A DNA stretch of 64,000 nucleotides from Daphnia carinata (GCF_022539665.2 NC_081336.1:10764778-10828777); one strand, 5' to 3'; counted from the first letter of the stretch, positions 54,442 to 64,000 are shown. Translations and numbers: made by a program. Notes: generated by a model from the letters alone, not told the origin.

Positions 54442-55026
54442 TCAATCCTTCTTACAAAATCTGCAACGGTAGGCCGGGTTCCAGTCTTCTGGAAACCAAC
54501 CATAAAGGGGTGGACTTCGATTTTCGGGATCTAGATCCAGAATCTTCTTCAGCTTGAGCACTGCTCTTTTCCAGTTTTCTTGGCGGATATGGAGTTGTAG
54601 CTCCTCCGCCAACTCCCTTGTCCGTCGACGCATTTCTCTGTTGTAGCGGCGCTGCTCCCGCCGCCAGTTAAATTCGTTTTCCGAGTCCTGTGAATGAGCA
54701 CCTGGGCTTCGATAATTATCCCACATCTCATCCCACAGTTTTTCATCGTCGTCTCTTTTCCTTTTCTCATCCTTAGTCAATATTGGCTGTAGAAATTCCT
54801 CCACGGCCTTCTCCCGCCATATCTCCTCTTCTTCGTCAGTTTCTAACTCTCCTTCTTCTTTTGTCCCGGGACGTTTGGCCGCCGGTTCCTCGTTACCGGT
54901 GAGTGGATTAGATGTCGTCGCCACTTCGATGGTTTGGGCGATGTCCCACTGGTTCGGTTCCACCGCTCTGCCGGAATCCATGTTGGAACCAAGGTCACCA
55001 AACACAAACTGTCGAATATCTGTCAC
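54442..55026 (-). CDS. Accessory ORF 1 of the gypsy element, 194 aa
   Basis: Starts at ATG 55026, 64 bp after the pol stop. The N-terminal half is acidic (EEGELETDEEEEIW) and disordered-looking. The central part is an Arg/Glu helix (REQRRYNREMRRRTREL). The C-terminal domain LQLHIRQENWKRAVLKL / ILDLDPENRSPP / CRFC is shared with the 168-aa ORF. The pair looks like a duplication followed by divergence of the N-terminal halves, here acidic and in the partner proline-rich. Role unknown. Confidence 0.65.
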   Translation of the reverse strand: MTDIRQFVFGDLGSNMDSGRAVEPNQWDIAQTIEVATTSNPLTGNEEPAAKRPGTKEEGELETDEEEEIWREKAVEEFLQPILTKDEKRKRDDDEKLWDEMWDNYRSPGAHSQDSENEFNWRREQRRYNREMRRRTRELAEELQLHIRQENWKRAVLKLKKILDLDPENRSPPLYGWFPEDWNPAYRCRFCKKD

Positions 55027-55089
55027 TGTATGTCAAGGGGCTTATATAGTCCCTTCTAACCATAAGAGAGCAGCTAAGAGAGACTCATA

Positions 55090-58000
55090 TTAAAATCCAT
55101 ATCGAATAGGCTTCCTGCGATTTCTTTGTGGGCGTCCGGTGTTCGCGACTGCTTCAGGTGCATCCTTTTCCAAATTTTCTTGCAAATTTTCAGATTGTAT
55201 CTCATTTGGTGGACACTCTTCCGGCGTGTCTTTCGCACAATTTTCAGAATCGTGTGAATCCAGATGAATGAACTCCATCTTCGTCGATTGTTCAGTCGAA
55301 TTCGTATTTTTTTTCGTCGCGAGAGTTCTCGCCTCTTTTCCGGTGTGTATTTTCAAGTCGTCGCCAAGAAGTGTAGTGTTTACATCAGGAGAAGGGTTTA
55401 CAATTTCTTGGATAACATACAAATCATCAACTTCATCTATAGGCTTATCCAGATTTTCTGATTCATCAATTGTTTGAGTTGAAATTGTTTTACGAAATCG
55501 ATTCTCAAACTCAGAAGACGATTCAAATGGAGGACAATGCTCGGTCTTCCAAAGCATTGTTTCATATAGAGGTTTTAATCTGTTAACGTGAGTACGTTGA
55601 CAGATATAGGAATTATCTGCTATATCTACTGTATTATTAGAATATACCTTAACTATCCTATACGGCCCTTTATATTTAGACGTGAATTTCTTACAGTCCC
55701 CATCTTTAACTACACGAATATCCAATAACACTCTATCGCCCACAGCGTACCGCTTTTCCTTAGCACGTTTGTTATATTGTTCCCTCTGGCGCTCCCTAGC
55801 TTTTCTGCTTTCTTCCCTAACCCTTTGGAAACTATATCGCAAACGTTCTGCTAAATTACCCACATAATCAGAAGAAGATTTAAAAGTTTTTGGGGACGCA
55901 TCCAGAAATTCATTAATTGGAATATTCGGGTCCCTACCATGCAGCAAATAATAAGGGGTGTCAAGTGTTGACGCGTGCACTGAACTACGATATGCAAATA
56001 ATACGTCGTCTAACATATCCTCCCAATTGGAATGTTCCCCATCCTTTAATTCCTTCCTTAACATTGTTGTTAATGTTCTATTAAATCTCTCGGTCTCCCC
56101 ATTACTGGCTGGATTATATGCAGTCGTTAATCTTTGATCGATCTTTAATTTTTTGCAAAAATATCGAAATAACTTTGACGTGAAATTTGTTCCACGATCA
56201 GATAAAATAGCTTTCGGCATCCCATGACGGACAATAATGGTTTTATATATACACTCAGCTGTTGTTAACGCAGTTTGATCTTTTAAAGCGACAGCTTCTA
56301 CCCATCGGCTGAAATAATCAGTAATAACTAAAATATAACTATTTCCGTTAGGCGAAATCGGAGTGATAGGCCCTAAAAAGTCCATTCCAATTACTTGAAA
56401 AGGAGCTTTGGCGACTTCATGAGGGTGCAAAACTGCTCTATATGTAGAGGAAGTGTTAGCTATACATATTTCGCAAGCTTGGCAATACTCTTTAATATCG
56501 CCCCTCATGTTAGGCCAATAATAATGGTTTTTTACTTTTAAATACGTCTTATAAAATGCTAAATGCCCTCCCATCGGTGCGTCATGTAATTCCTTGAGCA
56601 CTAGATGGCGGAGCTCTACAGGTAACACCAATTGATAATTTACGTCGCTGCGCTTGCTATTTGACAAAGGCAACTCATGCCGATAAAGAGTACCTTCGAT
56701 GACTTCAAAATATTCAATTTCTTTTACCCAATCTGGCCTAGTTTGTTGAAAAATTACATCCAATTCTCCTTTCTCTAAGTACTTCCTAATAGCTATACAA
56801 AGTTCATCTTCTAATTGTTTCTCACAAATAAACTTAATATTTTTCCCAGTTTGAATACTCGCCACCTTTAAACGTGACAAACAGTCAGCATTTTGGTGAA
56901 TACGACCAGGCCTATACTTCAACTCATAATTGGTCGCAGCTAACAATATAGCCCATCGTCCTAATCTCCCATTGTTATCTTTTTGATCCTTAAGCCACTG
57001 TAGTGGACGATGATCACTAATAATCTCGAATGGCTTATCCAAAAGGTAATGTCGAAAATGTTTAATTGCATCAATCACTGCTAAAGCTTCTTTCTCCGTA
57101 GTGGCATATTTCATCTCAGCTTTTGTTAATTGTCTACTAGAATACGCTATCGGATGTTCGTGACCATTTTGTATCTGCGAAAGTACCGCTCCTATTCCAT
57201 AATCACATGCGTCTGTGAAAAGTAAAAATTTTTCATTGAAATTGGGGTAAACTAATACTGGGGGTGTAACAAGAGAAGTTCGTAACTTTTCAAAGGCATT
57301 TTGCTCCTCAGTACCCCAACCAAAAGGTTTTTTGCTAAGGTCTTTATGAGTTAATCTGGTCAATGGCTTAGCTATTGATCCAAAATTTTGAATAAATCTC
57401 CTATAATATCCGGCTAATCCCAAAAATGATCTTACTTCGTCTACAGAAGAAGGTGTTTTATAATTCACTATTTTATCGATTTTCCCTGGATCTGGCTTAA
57501 TTCCCTCAGTCGAAATGACATGGCCTAAATAATTTACCGATCGTTTAATAAACTGGCATTTTTTAAGTTTTAATTTTAAATTTGCATCCTGTAGTAGTTG
57601 AAAAATTTCCCGAATATCCCTCAAATGGTCCTCGAAATTATCCGAAAAGATTATTACATCATCCAAATAAACTAATGCCTTACTTCCCAAAACGTCTTTC
57701 AGTACATAATTCATTAGTCTTTGAAATGTGGCAGGTGCATTGCACAAGCCAAATGCCATACGCTTAAATTCGTATAGATTATTTTCAACAACAAATGCTG
57801 TTTTTTCTATAGCTGGCTCATCTACCTGAATTTGCCAATATCCCGCAGCTAAGTCGAGAGTAGTAAAAAATTTCTTCCCATACAATTTATCCAATGTTTC
57901 ATCTATCCTTGGCATAGGAAACGAATCTTTCTTTGTGATACTATTTAATTTCCGATAATCGACGCAAAACCTGACTTCTCCACCTTTTTTCTCAACTAAA

Positions 58001-59066
58001 ACCACAGGTGAAGCCCATGGCGAATGCGAGTATTGAATTACATTCGCATCAAGCATTTCCTGTACCTTATCCTCCAATAATTTTCTTTGATTATTTGTAA
58101 CTCTATATGGGCGTTGTCGGATAGGGCCTCGTCCCTGTGTATCAATTGTATGTTTTATAAGATCTGTGTTGCCTAATTCTGAATCTTTAGCAGCGAACAA
58201 GTCGTGAAAGTCATTTAATAATTTAGCGAGCTGTGTTTGAAATTCGGGGTCGACCTCCGGAATTACAATAGGCTCTTTTATCACGTTAGGCCTGTCCTTA
58301 ACTTTATTTAAAGAAATTTTTCCGATCGCTCGAGTAGTAACTTCGATGCCACCTAACTTCGTATCCCTGGGGATTTTGACTTGATTTAACGAATGATTTT
58401 CAACTAGAATATTATATTTCCCATCTATCGATACTTTTCCTACGAACTCCTCAATAAAAATGCCGGCCGGCAAATCTTCTGCTGGGGTAAATATAAAAGC
58501 TGTATTCGGCGGAACAAACGGAAATGACCCTTTCATTTGCGCGGCAATTACTAGCGACGTCTGACGAGATAACGTCGTCTTTTTGACCGAAGTAACTGCC
58601 ATGTCCGGACTGCTGGAAATAGCTGATCCCTGCTTATCTCTTGCTAAATAAATGCTCTTGGCTTCTCCATCAAGCCGAAATCCGTGTTTCTGGATTGCGT
58701 CCCATCCAAGGATACAGTCCTCAGAAACACCATTTGTAACAATAAACTCTTGCTCCAAAACTGACTCTCCGTATCGCACGGGCAAAGTAACGCTCCCCAG
58801 CGTATGTAATTTTTTCTCCCCTACATCGTATAAATTAAAATCAAGTTGACTGCAGATCACTTGACCTCTTTGGGGTAATTTCTTAAATAATTTCTCATGA
58901 ATAATACTCTTAGACGCTCCTGTATCGAATAATGCTTGAAATGGGATCTGATGAATTTTCAATGGAATTCTCGGTGTCGATTCATTCGTTATGGTTGTTA
59001 ATTTTGCGACTTGTCGGGATTTACACGGAGGCTCCCTATCAACTGACCCGAAGTTACAGTTGATAC
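55090..59066 (-). CDS. pol: Gypsy pol polyprotein (protease, RT, RNase H, integrase)
   Basis: The frame is open from at least 59066, overlapping the gag end in the -1 frame; the first in-frame start-like codon is only at 58962. Domains in order are retropepsin (FDTGASKSIIH), reverse transcriptase (CVDYRKLNS, FFTTLDLAAGYWQI, FGLCNAPATFQ, catalytic YLDD), RNase H (LFTDACDYGIGAVLSQ, SDHRPLQWL), and integrase. The integrase has its zinc finger (H-x6-H ... CQACEIC) and the D,D-E core in MDFLGPI, LSDRGTNFTS and NGETERFNRT, then a GPYRIVKV C-terminal module. An acidic tail follows. No stop or frameshift is seen, so it looks active. Confidence 0.93.
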
Positions 59067-61865
59067 CTATTGGTTTCCCTGATTCGGAGGCGGACCTGGA
59101 ATGTTAGGCCTATTCTGGTTTTTTGCCTTTGTACAGTTGTTTGATTTATGGCCAATTTCCCGACATGAATAGCATATTGGTGGCTGAGCTTGTTCTAAAC
59201 TTTGCCGTTGATATTTGTAACAATTTGTCTGCGAATGACCCTTATATCCACAAAAATTGCAAATCAGCTGTGGCTGTGTAGGCTTATGGTGGGAATCACC
59301 AGCTGGTTTTGAAAAAGGGGTTCTATGAGCTGTAGGCCTATCCGGGAATTTATTGAAAGGTTGTGCGCCCTTGTTATTGTTATTCTGCTGCGGAGGTCTC
59401 CAATTCCTATCCTGGTTACTGTCACTAGTTTGGAACGAAACTTGCTTCTTATACGGCGCGCTTGATACGTTTTTATCAAATTGCAATTGCCTTACCGCTT
59501 GCGTTAGCTCAAGAAGTGCGCACTTAATTTCCTCCTTTTCAGTTTTTGGGTCATCGACTTTGTTGCTTTCCTGTCTGATATTTGCTACGGCATTTTTGAC
59601 GAATTCTTTTTGCTCCAATATTATTTCCTTTAGTTCTTTTAATTCTGCATCTTTGGTGTCAGGAGGCTCAGTCACTGCCCTAATAAAATCATGTTTTTCC
59701 CTATCCGTTTCCATGGCCTCCAGTCGCAATGCATACATTCGTGTCGCCGAAATAAGATCATTAAAATTTTTAAATTCTTTATATTTAACTTTCGATTGTA
59801 ATTTGGAATCCAACCCCTCTATAAATTTTTGCATAAGAATTATAGCAAAAGATGCTTCTGAATAGCCTACAGGATATGCGCGTTTGAAAATTTCCTGCAA
59901 ACGATGAGCATATTCTATAATTTTTTCCCCTGGCTTACGCTTAGCTTTATTAAACTTCTTTTGATAAAAGTCAGCATTTTCGTCACCATGAAAATGATCA
60001 AGAAGAGATTCTTTAATTAAAGCATAGTTGTGCGGATGACCCTTCAAAGTTGCCTGAATAATCGAGAACGCTTTATCAGCCAATTTTGCCCTTAACATCT
60101 GAATAATTTTCCCCTCAGACCAACCTGATCCTTCTACTATACTTTCAAAAGATTCTAACCAGGAGTCAAAACGCACAAGGGGATTTCCAGAAAAAGAAGG
60201 AAGTAGCTGTAAACGGGAAAAAGTGTGTTGATTATTTTGGAAATCGTTCAAATCATCGACTGTGGCCGCTCTTGATGGAGAACAAGATTCCGCCATGCTT
60301 GGATTAGATTTTAAAAAATTCAAAGGTCTTCCCTGGGAATTCTGAGGGAGTTCTGAAATGTCGTTCGTAATTGCCTTAAATTCCCCTGCGTTGTATCCGA
60401 CTGGCTGGGGGGGTGGGCTCGAGGACAGGGTAGAGGGTACGTAGGACAGTGCAGGGTTTGTGACTGATTGAAATGATAGTTTCTTCTGCGCGACCGTTTC
60501 CTCTTTGGAATGCTTCCCGACAGCGGCGATGTTTGTTGGATTGGCGTGCTTTGTTGCTGCGTTGGTCTCGTTTGTATGAACGTCAGCGATTGTCTCAACT
60601 TTTGTTCCGTTTGCGTGATTATTGGCTTGATGTCGATCGCCTGCTGTGCGAAGAACGGGTTGTTGGCTTCCGGAAAATTGTTCAGTTTGTCCAAAAGGAA
60701 TATGATTTCCGGCTGTAGTACCTCCAAATTGTTGATGAGTTGTAGTTTCTTTAGGTATGCCGCTAGGTTGGCTACTTCCTTTAGGAACGTTCGTTGGGAC
60801 GCCAGCAAGATCTCTTCCAGATGAAGGGATGTGTCGCTCACTTTGGTGATGATTTCCACGTATCTCCCGTCCTCGTCTCTGTCGGTGATGTCCCGTCTTG
60901 GAACGAAGCCAAATAGTTCTCGCTTTGTTGTTGGTGTGACCACTTGAAGGTCTATTATGTTGTAAATTTGTCCGTGTAGGCAAGTCAGAACCTGTCTCGC
61001 GTGTCGTGTGAAAATTTTCTTGAGCTCCGTCACAATTTCCTCCGTCTGCTTCTTCGTCTTCTTCGTGATCGGTACACTGGCTTTCACCTCCAGAATGGAT
61101 GTCAGATACTTCAGAAGTGTCTTCGGTTGTTTCCAATCCGTTAGTGTTAATTTTTTTGCGTCGTAATTCCTCTGAATGTCGCGCATCAACGCGACAAGAT
61201 GATCCCAGATTTTCGGGTCGCTCGATTGGAAGTCCTTCTCCCTCTCCTTGAGGCTCTTGATGGCTAGCAGTAGGAACGGTAGCTGGCTGTTCGGTAGTTG
61301 GAAGATGCTGTCCCCTTTCTTCTTGATCTCTTGGAACAGGTGCTGAAGGTTGACGTTGAGCTGGTCTTCCATTGGTTGTCTTCTTTTTTGCAAACAAACC
61401 CGAGACTTGTTCAAAAAAAGCGTTTGTTGGGGAAGTGTTTGTGGAAACGGTTTTCTTGGGTGAAAGACGGTTTACTAGTTGGGCTATGAAGGAAGGAGAA
61501 TTTCTTACGGTCGAGGTATCAGCTTTACTTTGAGCTCGTGGTTTGCGAACGTTTGAAAGGTCTACTGGCTTTACTAACTCATACGCAGAGTTCGATCTTA
61601 ACTTTCTTAGCTGGGGATTATTTGGAATTGCGCTAGGCTTCAAAACAGGAGAGGCAGATTTCCTGATAGTTTCTGTTGCTTTTCTCGAGGTTTTATTACC
61701 CGTAAACTTATCAGATCCAGCAAGATTTGAAGTGGAAGTTTTATCAAAATTAAGGGTTCTGGCTACACCTTCATCAATTTGAATAACTGGCTCAATAGGA
61801 CTTTTAATAGTGGATACAGGTGTGCGCGAAAGTTTATGCTTACTAGAAAAAATATTATCCGTCAT
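59067..61865 (-). CDS. gag: Gypsy gag polyprotein, 932 aa
   Basis: Starts at ATG 61865, 34 bp after the LTR. Residues 1-500 are Ser/Thr/Pro/Gln-rich and lack obvious fold; much of this stretch is shared with an overlapping ORF in another frame. A capsid-type domain follows: LPSFSGNPLVRFDSWLESF through LLDHFHGDENADFYQKKF and KPGEKIIEYAHRLQEIF. There is a helical linker and two zinc knuckles, CNFCGYKGHSQTNC (869-882) and CYSCREIGHKSNNC (898-911). It ends in GNQ-stop on a slippery heptamer. The unusual length comes from the N-terminal half. Confidence 0.9.
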   Translation of the reverse strand: MTDNIFSSKHKLSRTPVSTIKSPIEPVIQIDEGVARTLNFDKTSTSNLAGSDKFTGNKTSRKATETIRKSASPVLKPSAIPNNPQLRKLRSNSAYELVKPVDLSNVRKPRAQSKADTSTVRNSPSFIAQLVNRLSPKKTVSTNTSPTNAFFEQVSGLFAKKKTTNGRPAQRQPSAPVPRDQEERGQHLPTTEQPATVPTASHQEPQGEGEGLPIERPENLGSSCRVDARHSEELRRKKINTNGLETTEDTSEVSDIHSGGESQCTDHEEDEEADGGNCDGAQENFHTTRETGSDLPTRTNLQHNRPSSGHTNNKARTIWLRSKTGHHRQRRGREIRGNHHQSERHIPSSGRDLAGVPTNVPKGSSQPSGIPKETTTHQQFGGTTAGNHIPFGQTEQFSGSQQPVLRTAGDRHQANNHANGTKVETIADVHTNETNAATKHANPTNIAAVGKHSKEETVAQKKLSFQSVTNPALSYVPSTLSSSPPPQPVGYNAGEFKAITNDISELPQNSQGRPLNFLKSNPSMAESCSPSRAATVDDLNDFQNNQHTFSRLQLLPSFSGNPLVRFDSWLESFESIVEGSGWSEGKIIQMLRAKLADKAFSIIQATLKGHPHNYALIKESLLDHFHGDENADFYQKKFNKAKRKPGEKIIEYAHRLQEIFKRAYPVGYSEASFAIILMQKFIEGLDSKLQSKVKYKEFKNFNDLISATRMYALRLEAMETDREKHDFIRAVTEPPDTKDAELKELKEIILEQKEFVKNAVANIRQESNKVDDPKTEKEEIKCALLELTQAVRQLQFDKNVSSAPYKKQVSFQTSDSNQDRNWRPPQQNNNNKGAQPFNKFPDRPTAHRTPFSKPAGDSHHKPTQPQLICNFCGYKGHSQTNCYKYQRQSLEQAQPPICYSCREIGHKSNNCTKAKNQNRPNIPGPPPNQGNQ
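59073..59079 (-). promoter_or_regulatory. -1 ribosomal frameshift heptamer at the gag/pol overlap
   Basis: On the coding strand gag ends CAG GGA AAC CAA TAG. The heptamer G GGA AAC is in the X XXY YYZ register two codons before the stop. The pol frame is exactly -1 and open across this point. GGGAAAC is a known slippery site in retroviruses. Function inferred. Confidence 0.75.
60320..61414 (-). CDS. 364-codon ORF overlapping gag in the +1 frame
   Basis: A long frame fully inside gag, shifted by +1. Its composition is that of a folded, helical protein: leucine/isoleucine heptads such as LPFLLLAIKSLKERE, DPKIWDHLVALMRDIQ and HARQVLTCLHGQIYNIIDL. The gag frame over the same bases is low-complexity, as expected when one of two overlapping genes arose by overprinting. 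Candidate starts are ATG 61414 or the next Met (61372). Expression could use leaky scanning or frameshifting; neither is shown. Function unknown. Confidence 0.55.
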   Translation of the reverse strand: MNKSRVCLQKRRQPMEDQLNVNLQHLFQEIKKKGDSIFQLPNSQLPFLLLAIKSLKEREKDFQSSDPKIWDHLVALMRDIQRNYDAKKLTLTDWKQPKTLLKYLTSILEVKASVPITKKTKKQTEEIVTELKKIFTRHARQVLTCLHGQIYNIIDLQVVTPTTKRELFGFVPRRDITDRDEDGRYVEIITKVSDTSLHLEEILLASQRTFLKEVANLAAYLKKLQLINNLEVLQPEIIFLLDKLNNFPEANNPFFAQQAIDIKPIITQTEQKLRQSLTFIQTRPTQQQSTPIQQTSPLSGSIPKRKRSRRRNYHFNQSQTLHCPTYPLPCPRAHPPSQSDTTQGNLRQLRTTFQNSLRIPREDL

Positions 61866-61885
61866 TGTGGGTGAGTTCGATAGAT

Positions 61886-61896
61886 CGCTGCCACCA
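61886..61896 (-). other. Primer-binding site candidate, tRNA-Leu type
   Basis: TGGTGGCAGCG lies 3 bases inside the 5' LTR. It is complementary to the CGCTGCC-A-CCA 3' end typical of a eukaryotic tRNA-Leu(UAG). The match is 11 bases. Confidence 0.6.
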
Positions 61897-61899
61897 TTA

Positions 61900-62553
61900 T
61901 GTAAAGCATTCTTTTAGTAATAAAAGAACGTCTTTACGTGATTTAAAGACAAGTTGTAATAAGAAAATGAACTCGGGAAGGCGTTACCACAATGCCGAAT
62001 ATATTTTATTCTAATAGGCCGAAGATAATAAACGAATTACACAGATATAGAATATAAATGGGAAACGGAAATACAAAATGGAGTCAGGTGAGTCTAGTCT
62101 TACCGTCACCGCCGTGGCGAAGATGGAATAAAGATGTCAAATATATTTGAAGAAATAGACAGCACTTGTAGCACTAAGAATGAGAACTGGTACTGGAAAT
62201 AACTGAATGGCTGAAGAGAACTGTAGGAATATAGAACTAACTTTTGGGAACAAAAAGAGCATCCTTTTATACGTTTTACAGGCTTAAGGGAACATAGCAT
62301 TTCCGACAAAATGAGCTCCGGATGTCGTACGCAGGAACATTTCATATTCACGGAAATGCATGGCGCGACTTCCTACTCATGCAGATTCATCCAATCGGAA
62401 ATAAGTAGAGCACAAGGTACAATATAAAAATAGAATTCAACGAAAGGGCAACAACACTTGAATTATGATATCTATAAGAAATAAAGACAGCGGATATAAT
62501 ATATAATCATAATCATATTAATAAAACAAACAATCAAAACACAATATAATTCA
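61900..62553 (-). repeat. Gypsy element 5' LTR
   Basis: 654 bp, same sequence as 48883-49530 apart from a 6-bp AATCAT repeat indel near 62510. It should contain the element promoter and polyadenylation signal; no TATA box is assigned. Confidence 0.92.
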
Positions 62554-63140
62554 ATAACTTTTGCCACCGTATGAATTGTTAGCCATAGCATATTTTAATC
62601 CTGCGGTCAATTTTAATATTATTGTGGTCAGCTAATATTTAATATTATGCGTGTCAGATAACCCACAGAAAAGGGTCAGATTGGAATATTTGTGGTGATT
62701 TTCAGTAAAATGTGTTTCATATTTTAATCGGGTCAATTTTAATATTATTGGTAATATCACCACAAAAACTGTTGCATCGGGCGCGTAAAATTTGCGTTTT
62801 GCATAACCAGCAGTATTTAATAATTATTTAATTGCCCATCCGAAAATATCATTAACAGTGCGTTGGCATTATGCAGAGCTTTGTTTAAGCGCTTCCTGCT
62901 TTAGCTCTGAAACGTTTGAAGATCCCCAATTGAGTAATTAAATTTATTTTAGCCTGCGTCACAAGACACTCAACTTTGTTGGTAATGCAAATTTTCTTCT
63001 CACCGTTATCTTTCTGTCTGCGGTCTTGAGAATTGCGAAGAATAACTGGATATCTTTTACCGTAGGCGAAAGGATTGTTTGTTGTTTCTCCCCTTTTCAT
63101 ATTAATTAACGTTCGGCTAATATTTTTTGCTCTTTGTTAC
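62554..63140. other. AT-rich flank with a repeated motif
   Basis: The motif GTCAATTTTAATATTATTG occurs twice (about 62606 and 62735), and the surrounding TTTAATATTA-rich DNA looks like an old repeat. The minus-strand frame at 62885-63100 is considered under the retropepsin-like relic. Confidence 0.4.
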
Positions 63141-63969
63141 CTTATCTTAACAGATTCTTATGCGCGGGTAATGTCGCGGAGCTCTTTTCAAGCCTTGAGC
63201 AGAACGTAGAAGGTCATCGGCTTTCGCTTTATTTTGTTCGGCCGGCATACGTGGATCACGACTCATTTCCTCAACCAGCGCTCCACTTGGATCACCTATG
63301 AGGGTTCACTGTCCCTCTTTTCTTGCTCTGGTAGGTACGAGAGTCTGACCTTGGTCAACCGCGCTTTAGAATCTCTTAAATGTTCAGCATTTGCGAGCGT
63401 GCTGAATTTCGAATTCTTTTGCTAAAAATCGGATTGTTTTTCTTTTCAGATATCCAGGAGGAGCTTATTGGATTAACTTGACCAGCGTGAAGGTCATTTA
63501 CCTTTCTTCCTGCGTTATTCGCCAAAAGGTAAGCTCTTTCTGAATACTTGAAGACGAGGGTTCTATAGACATCTTCGTAGGTTTTGTGGATCAACTGCGT
63601 GAATATTTATGGATTTGGTCTTTGTGCATGGAATTCTCTCCCTCCCCATTTTTTCTTTTTTTCCCTATTAGTTACGCAAACATCTTTGATGATTTTATCA
63701 CCTGCTAGTTGGTATACGTTGATTTGCGAACTAGTGACACCAATTCCCTGATTCGTCAAAGTTTTGAGGTAGAGGATGTAGATGAGTCGACAGCCGAGGA
63801 AATTGGCGTAAGGCGATTTCTCTCTAATAACATCTACATTCGTTTCTGCTTTCAGTAGTATCTCGTACGATCTAAGCGTCGTAGTCTTGTGTATAGGCCT
63901 GTATCTTTTCCAGTTTCGAAATGGTCTTTTTGATTTCAGCATTTGTTTGTTACAACATCCAACAGTCAC
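62885..63969 (-). pseudogene. Diverged relative of the retropepsin-like 435-aa gene (relic)
   Basis: In minus-strand order, the 120-codon frame 63969-63607 has a GCCNKQMLK stretch where an active-site GCDES-type motif would sit and NFLGCRLIYILYL at the site of the family's NFLGCRLFHDLHL. Downstream, about 63300-63150 reads a charged helical segment (EQNKAKADDLLRSAQGLKRAP). The frame ending at 62885 closes with IFKRFRAKAGS, reminiscent of FFKRLKTM. The frames are not contiguous, so it is broken or spliced. The link rests mainly on the FLGCRL block. Confidence 0.4.
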
Positions 63970-64000
63970 CTGAGATGTCGTGCAATAACTATTTAACGTT

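Larger units (their letters stand above)
48883..62553 (-). mobile_element. Ty3/gypsy-type LTR retroelement with env and accessory ORFs (13.7 kb)
   Basis: A complete minus-strand element. Its order is 5' LTR (61900-62553), primer-binding site, gag, pol in the -1 frame, a 194-codon ORF, a 168-codon ORF, a long non-coding stretch with homopolymer tracts, env-like ORF and 3' LTR (48883-49530). Its length is well above typical gypsy elements of 5-8 kb. The LTRs are almost identical, so the insertion is recent. The flanks ACAAC (left) and ATAAC (right) could be a 5-bp target duplication with one change. Confidence 0.93.

Noticed and set aside
61380-61400. A AAA AAG slippery heptamer in gag register near 61390
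   Set aside because: It would cause a -1 shift, but the overlapping 364-codon ORF is in the +1 frame, so it cannot feed that ORF.
48875-62560. Firm target-site duplication for the gypsy element
   Set aside because: ACAAC and ATAAC differ at one base and the exact LTR ends are uncertain (TTCA versus TTCAATAA), so I mention it only as possible.
1-64000. CRISPR arrays, bacterial operons or phage-type systems
   Set aside because: The window is clearly eukaryotic (introns, LTR and non-LTR elements). No direct-repeat/spacer array was seen.

Overview
This is eukaryotic, AT-rich, intron-bearing DNA with many short introns (about 60-100 bp), abundant LTR retroelements and crustacean/arthropod-like protein families. 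I infer an arthropod nuclear genome, most likely a branchiopod such as Daphnia. The taxon is an inference from gene style, not something the sequence proves.

Layout. (1) 1-1125: broken non-LTR reverse transcriptase on the minus strand. (2) About 1051-34422: a complex amplification. Its core is a minus-strand block in which an SLC18B1-like major-facilitator transporter gene is followed directly by a Vasa-like DEAD-box helicase relic, which runs directly into the C-terminal part of a DNA polymerase delta catalytic subunit. Divergently from the transporter lies a 435-residue intronless plus-strand ORF with a degenerate retropepsin-like domain and a coiled coil, then a second 3' fragment of the transporter. 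This unit of about 9.4-9.5 kb is tandemly repeated (3945-13430, 13430-22830, truncated 22830-26559). It is then repeated in inverted orientation (26560-34422) up to a 100-N gap. A diverged USP4/15-type deubiquitinase relic lies to the left. (3) 34523-39436: a BEL/Pao LTR retrotransposon body with its integrase deleted. (4) 39437-42164: intergenic DNA with a strong hairpin, two tRNA-like sequences and a GC-rich minisatellite. (5) 42165-48560: a second, more diverged copy of 1051-7563. (6) 48883-62553: a complete 13.7-kb Ty3/gypsy-type element on the minus strand with 648/654-bp LTRs, a primer-binding site, gag, pol, two paralogous accessory ORFs and an env-like glycoprotein. (7) 62554-64000: AT-rich DNA and a relic resembling the retropepsin-like gene.

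How it works together. The host-like sequences (transporter, Vasa, Pol delta, USP) are mostly pseudogenised. Several lesions are shared by every copy, so the decay predates the amplification, whereas the retropepsin-like ORF is open in all three copies. The gypsy element looks young and replication-competent in layout. Gag and Pol are linked by a canonical -1 frameshift heptamer, gag carries a 364-codon overlapping frame, and an unusual accessory-gene pair sits between pol and env. Those accessory genes and the overlapping ORF are the strongest candidates for undescribed biology in this window.
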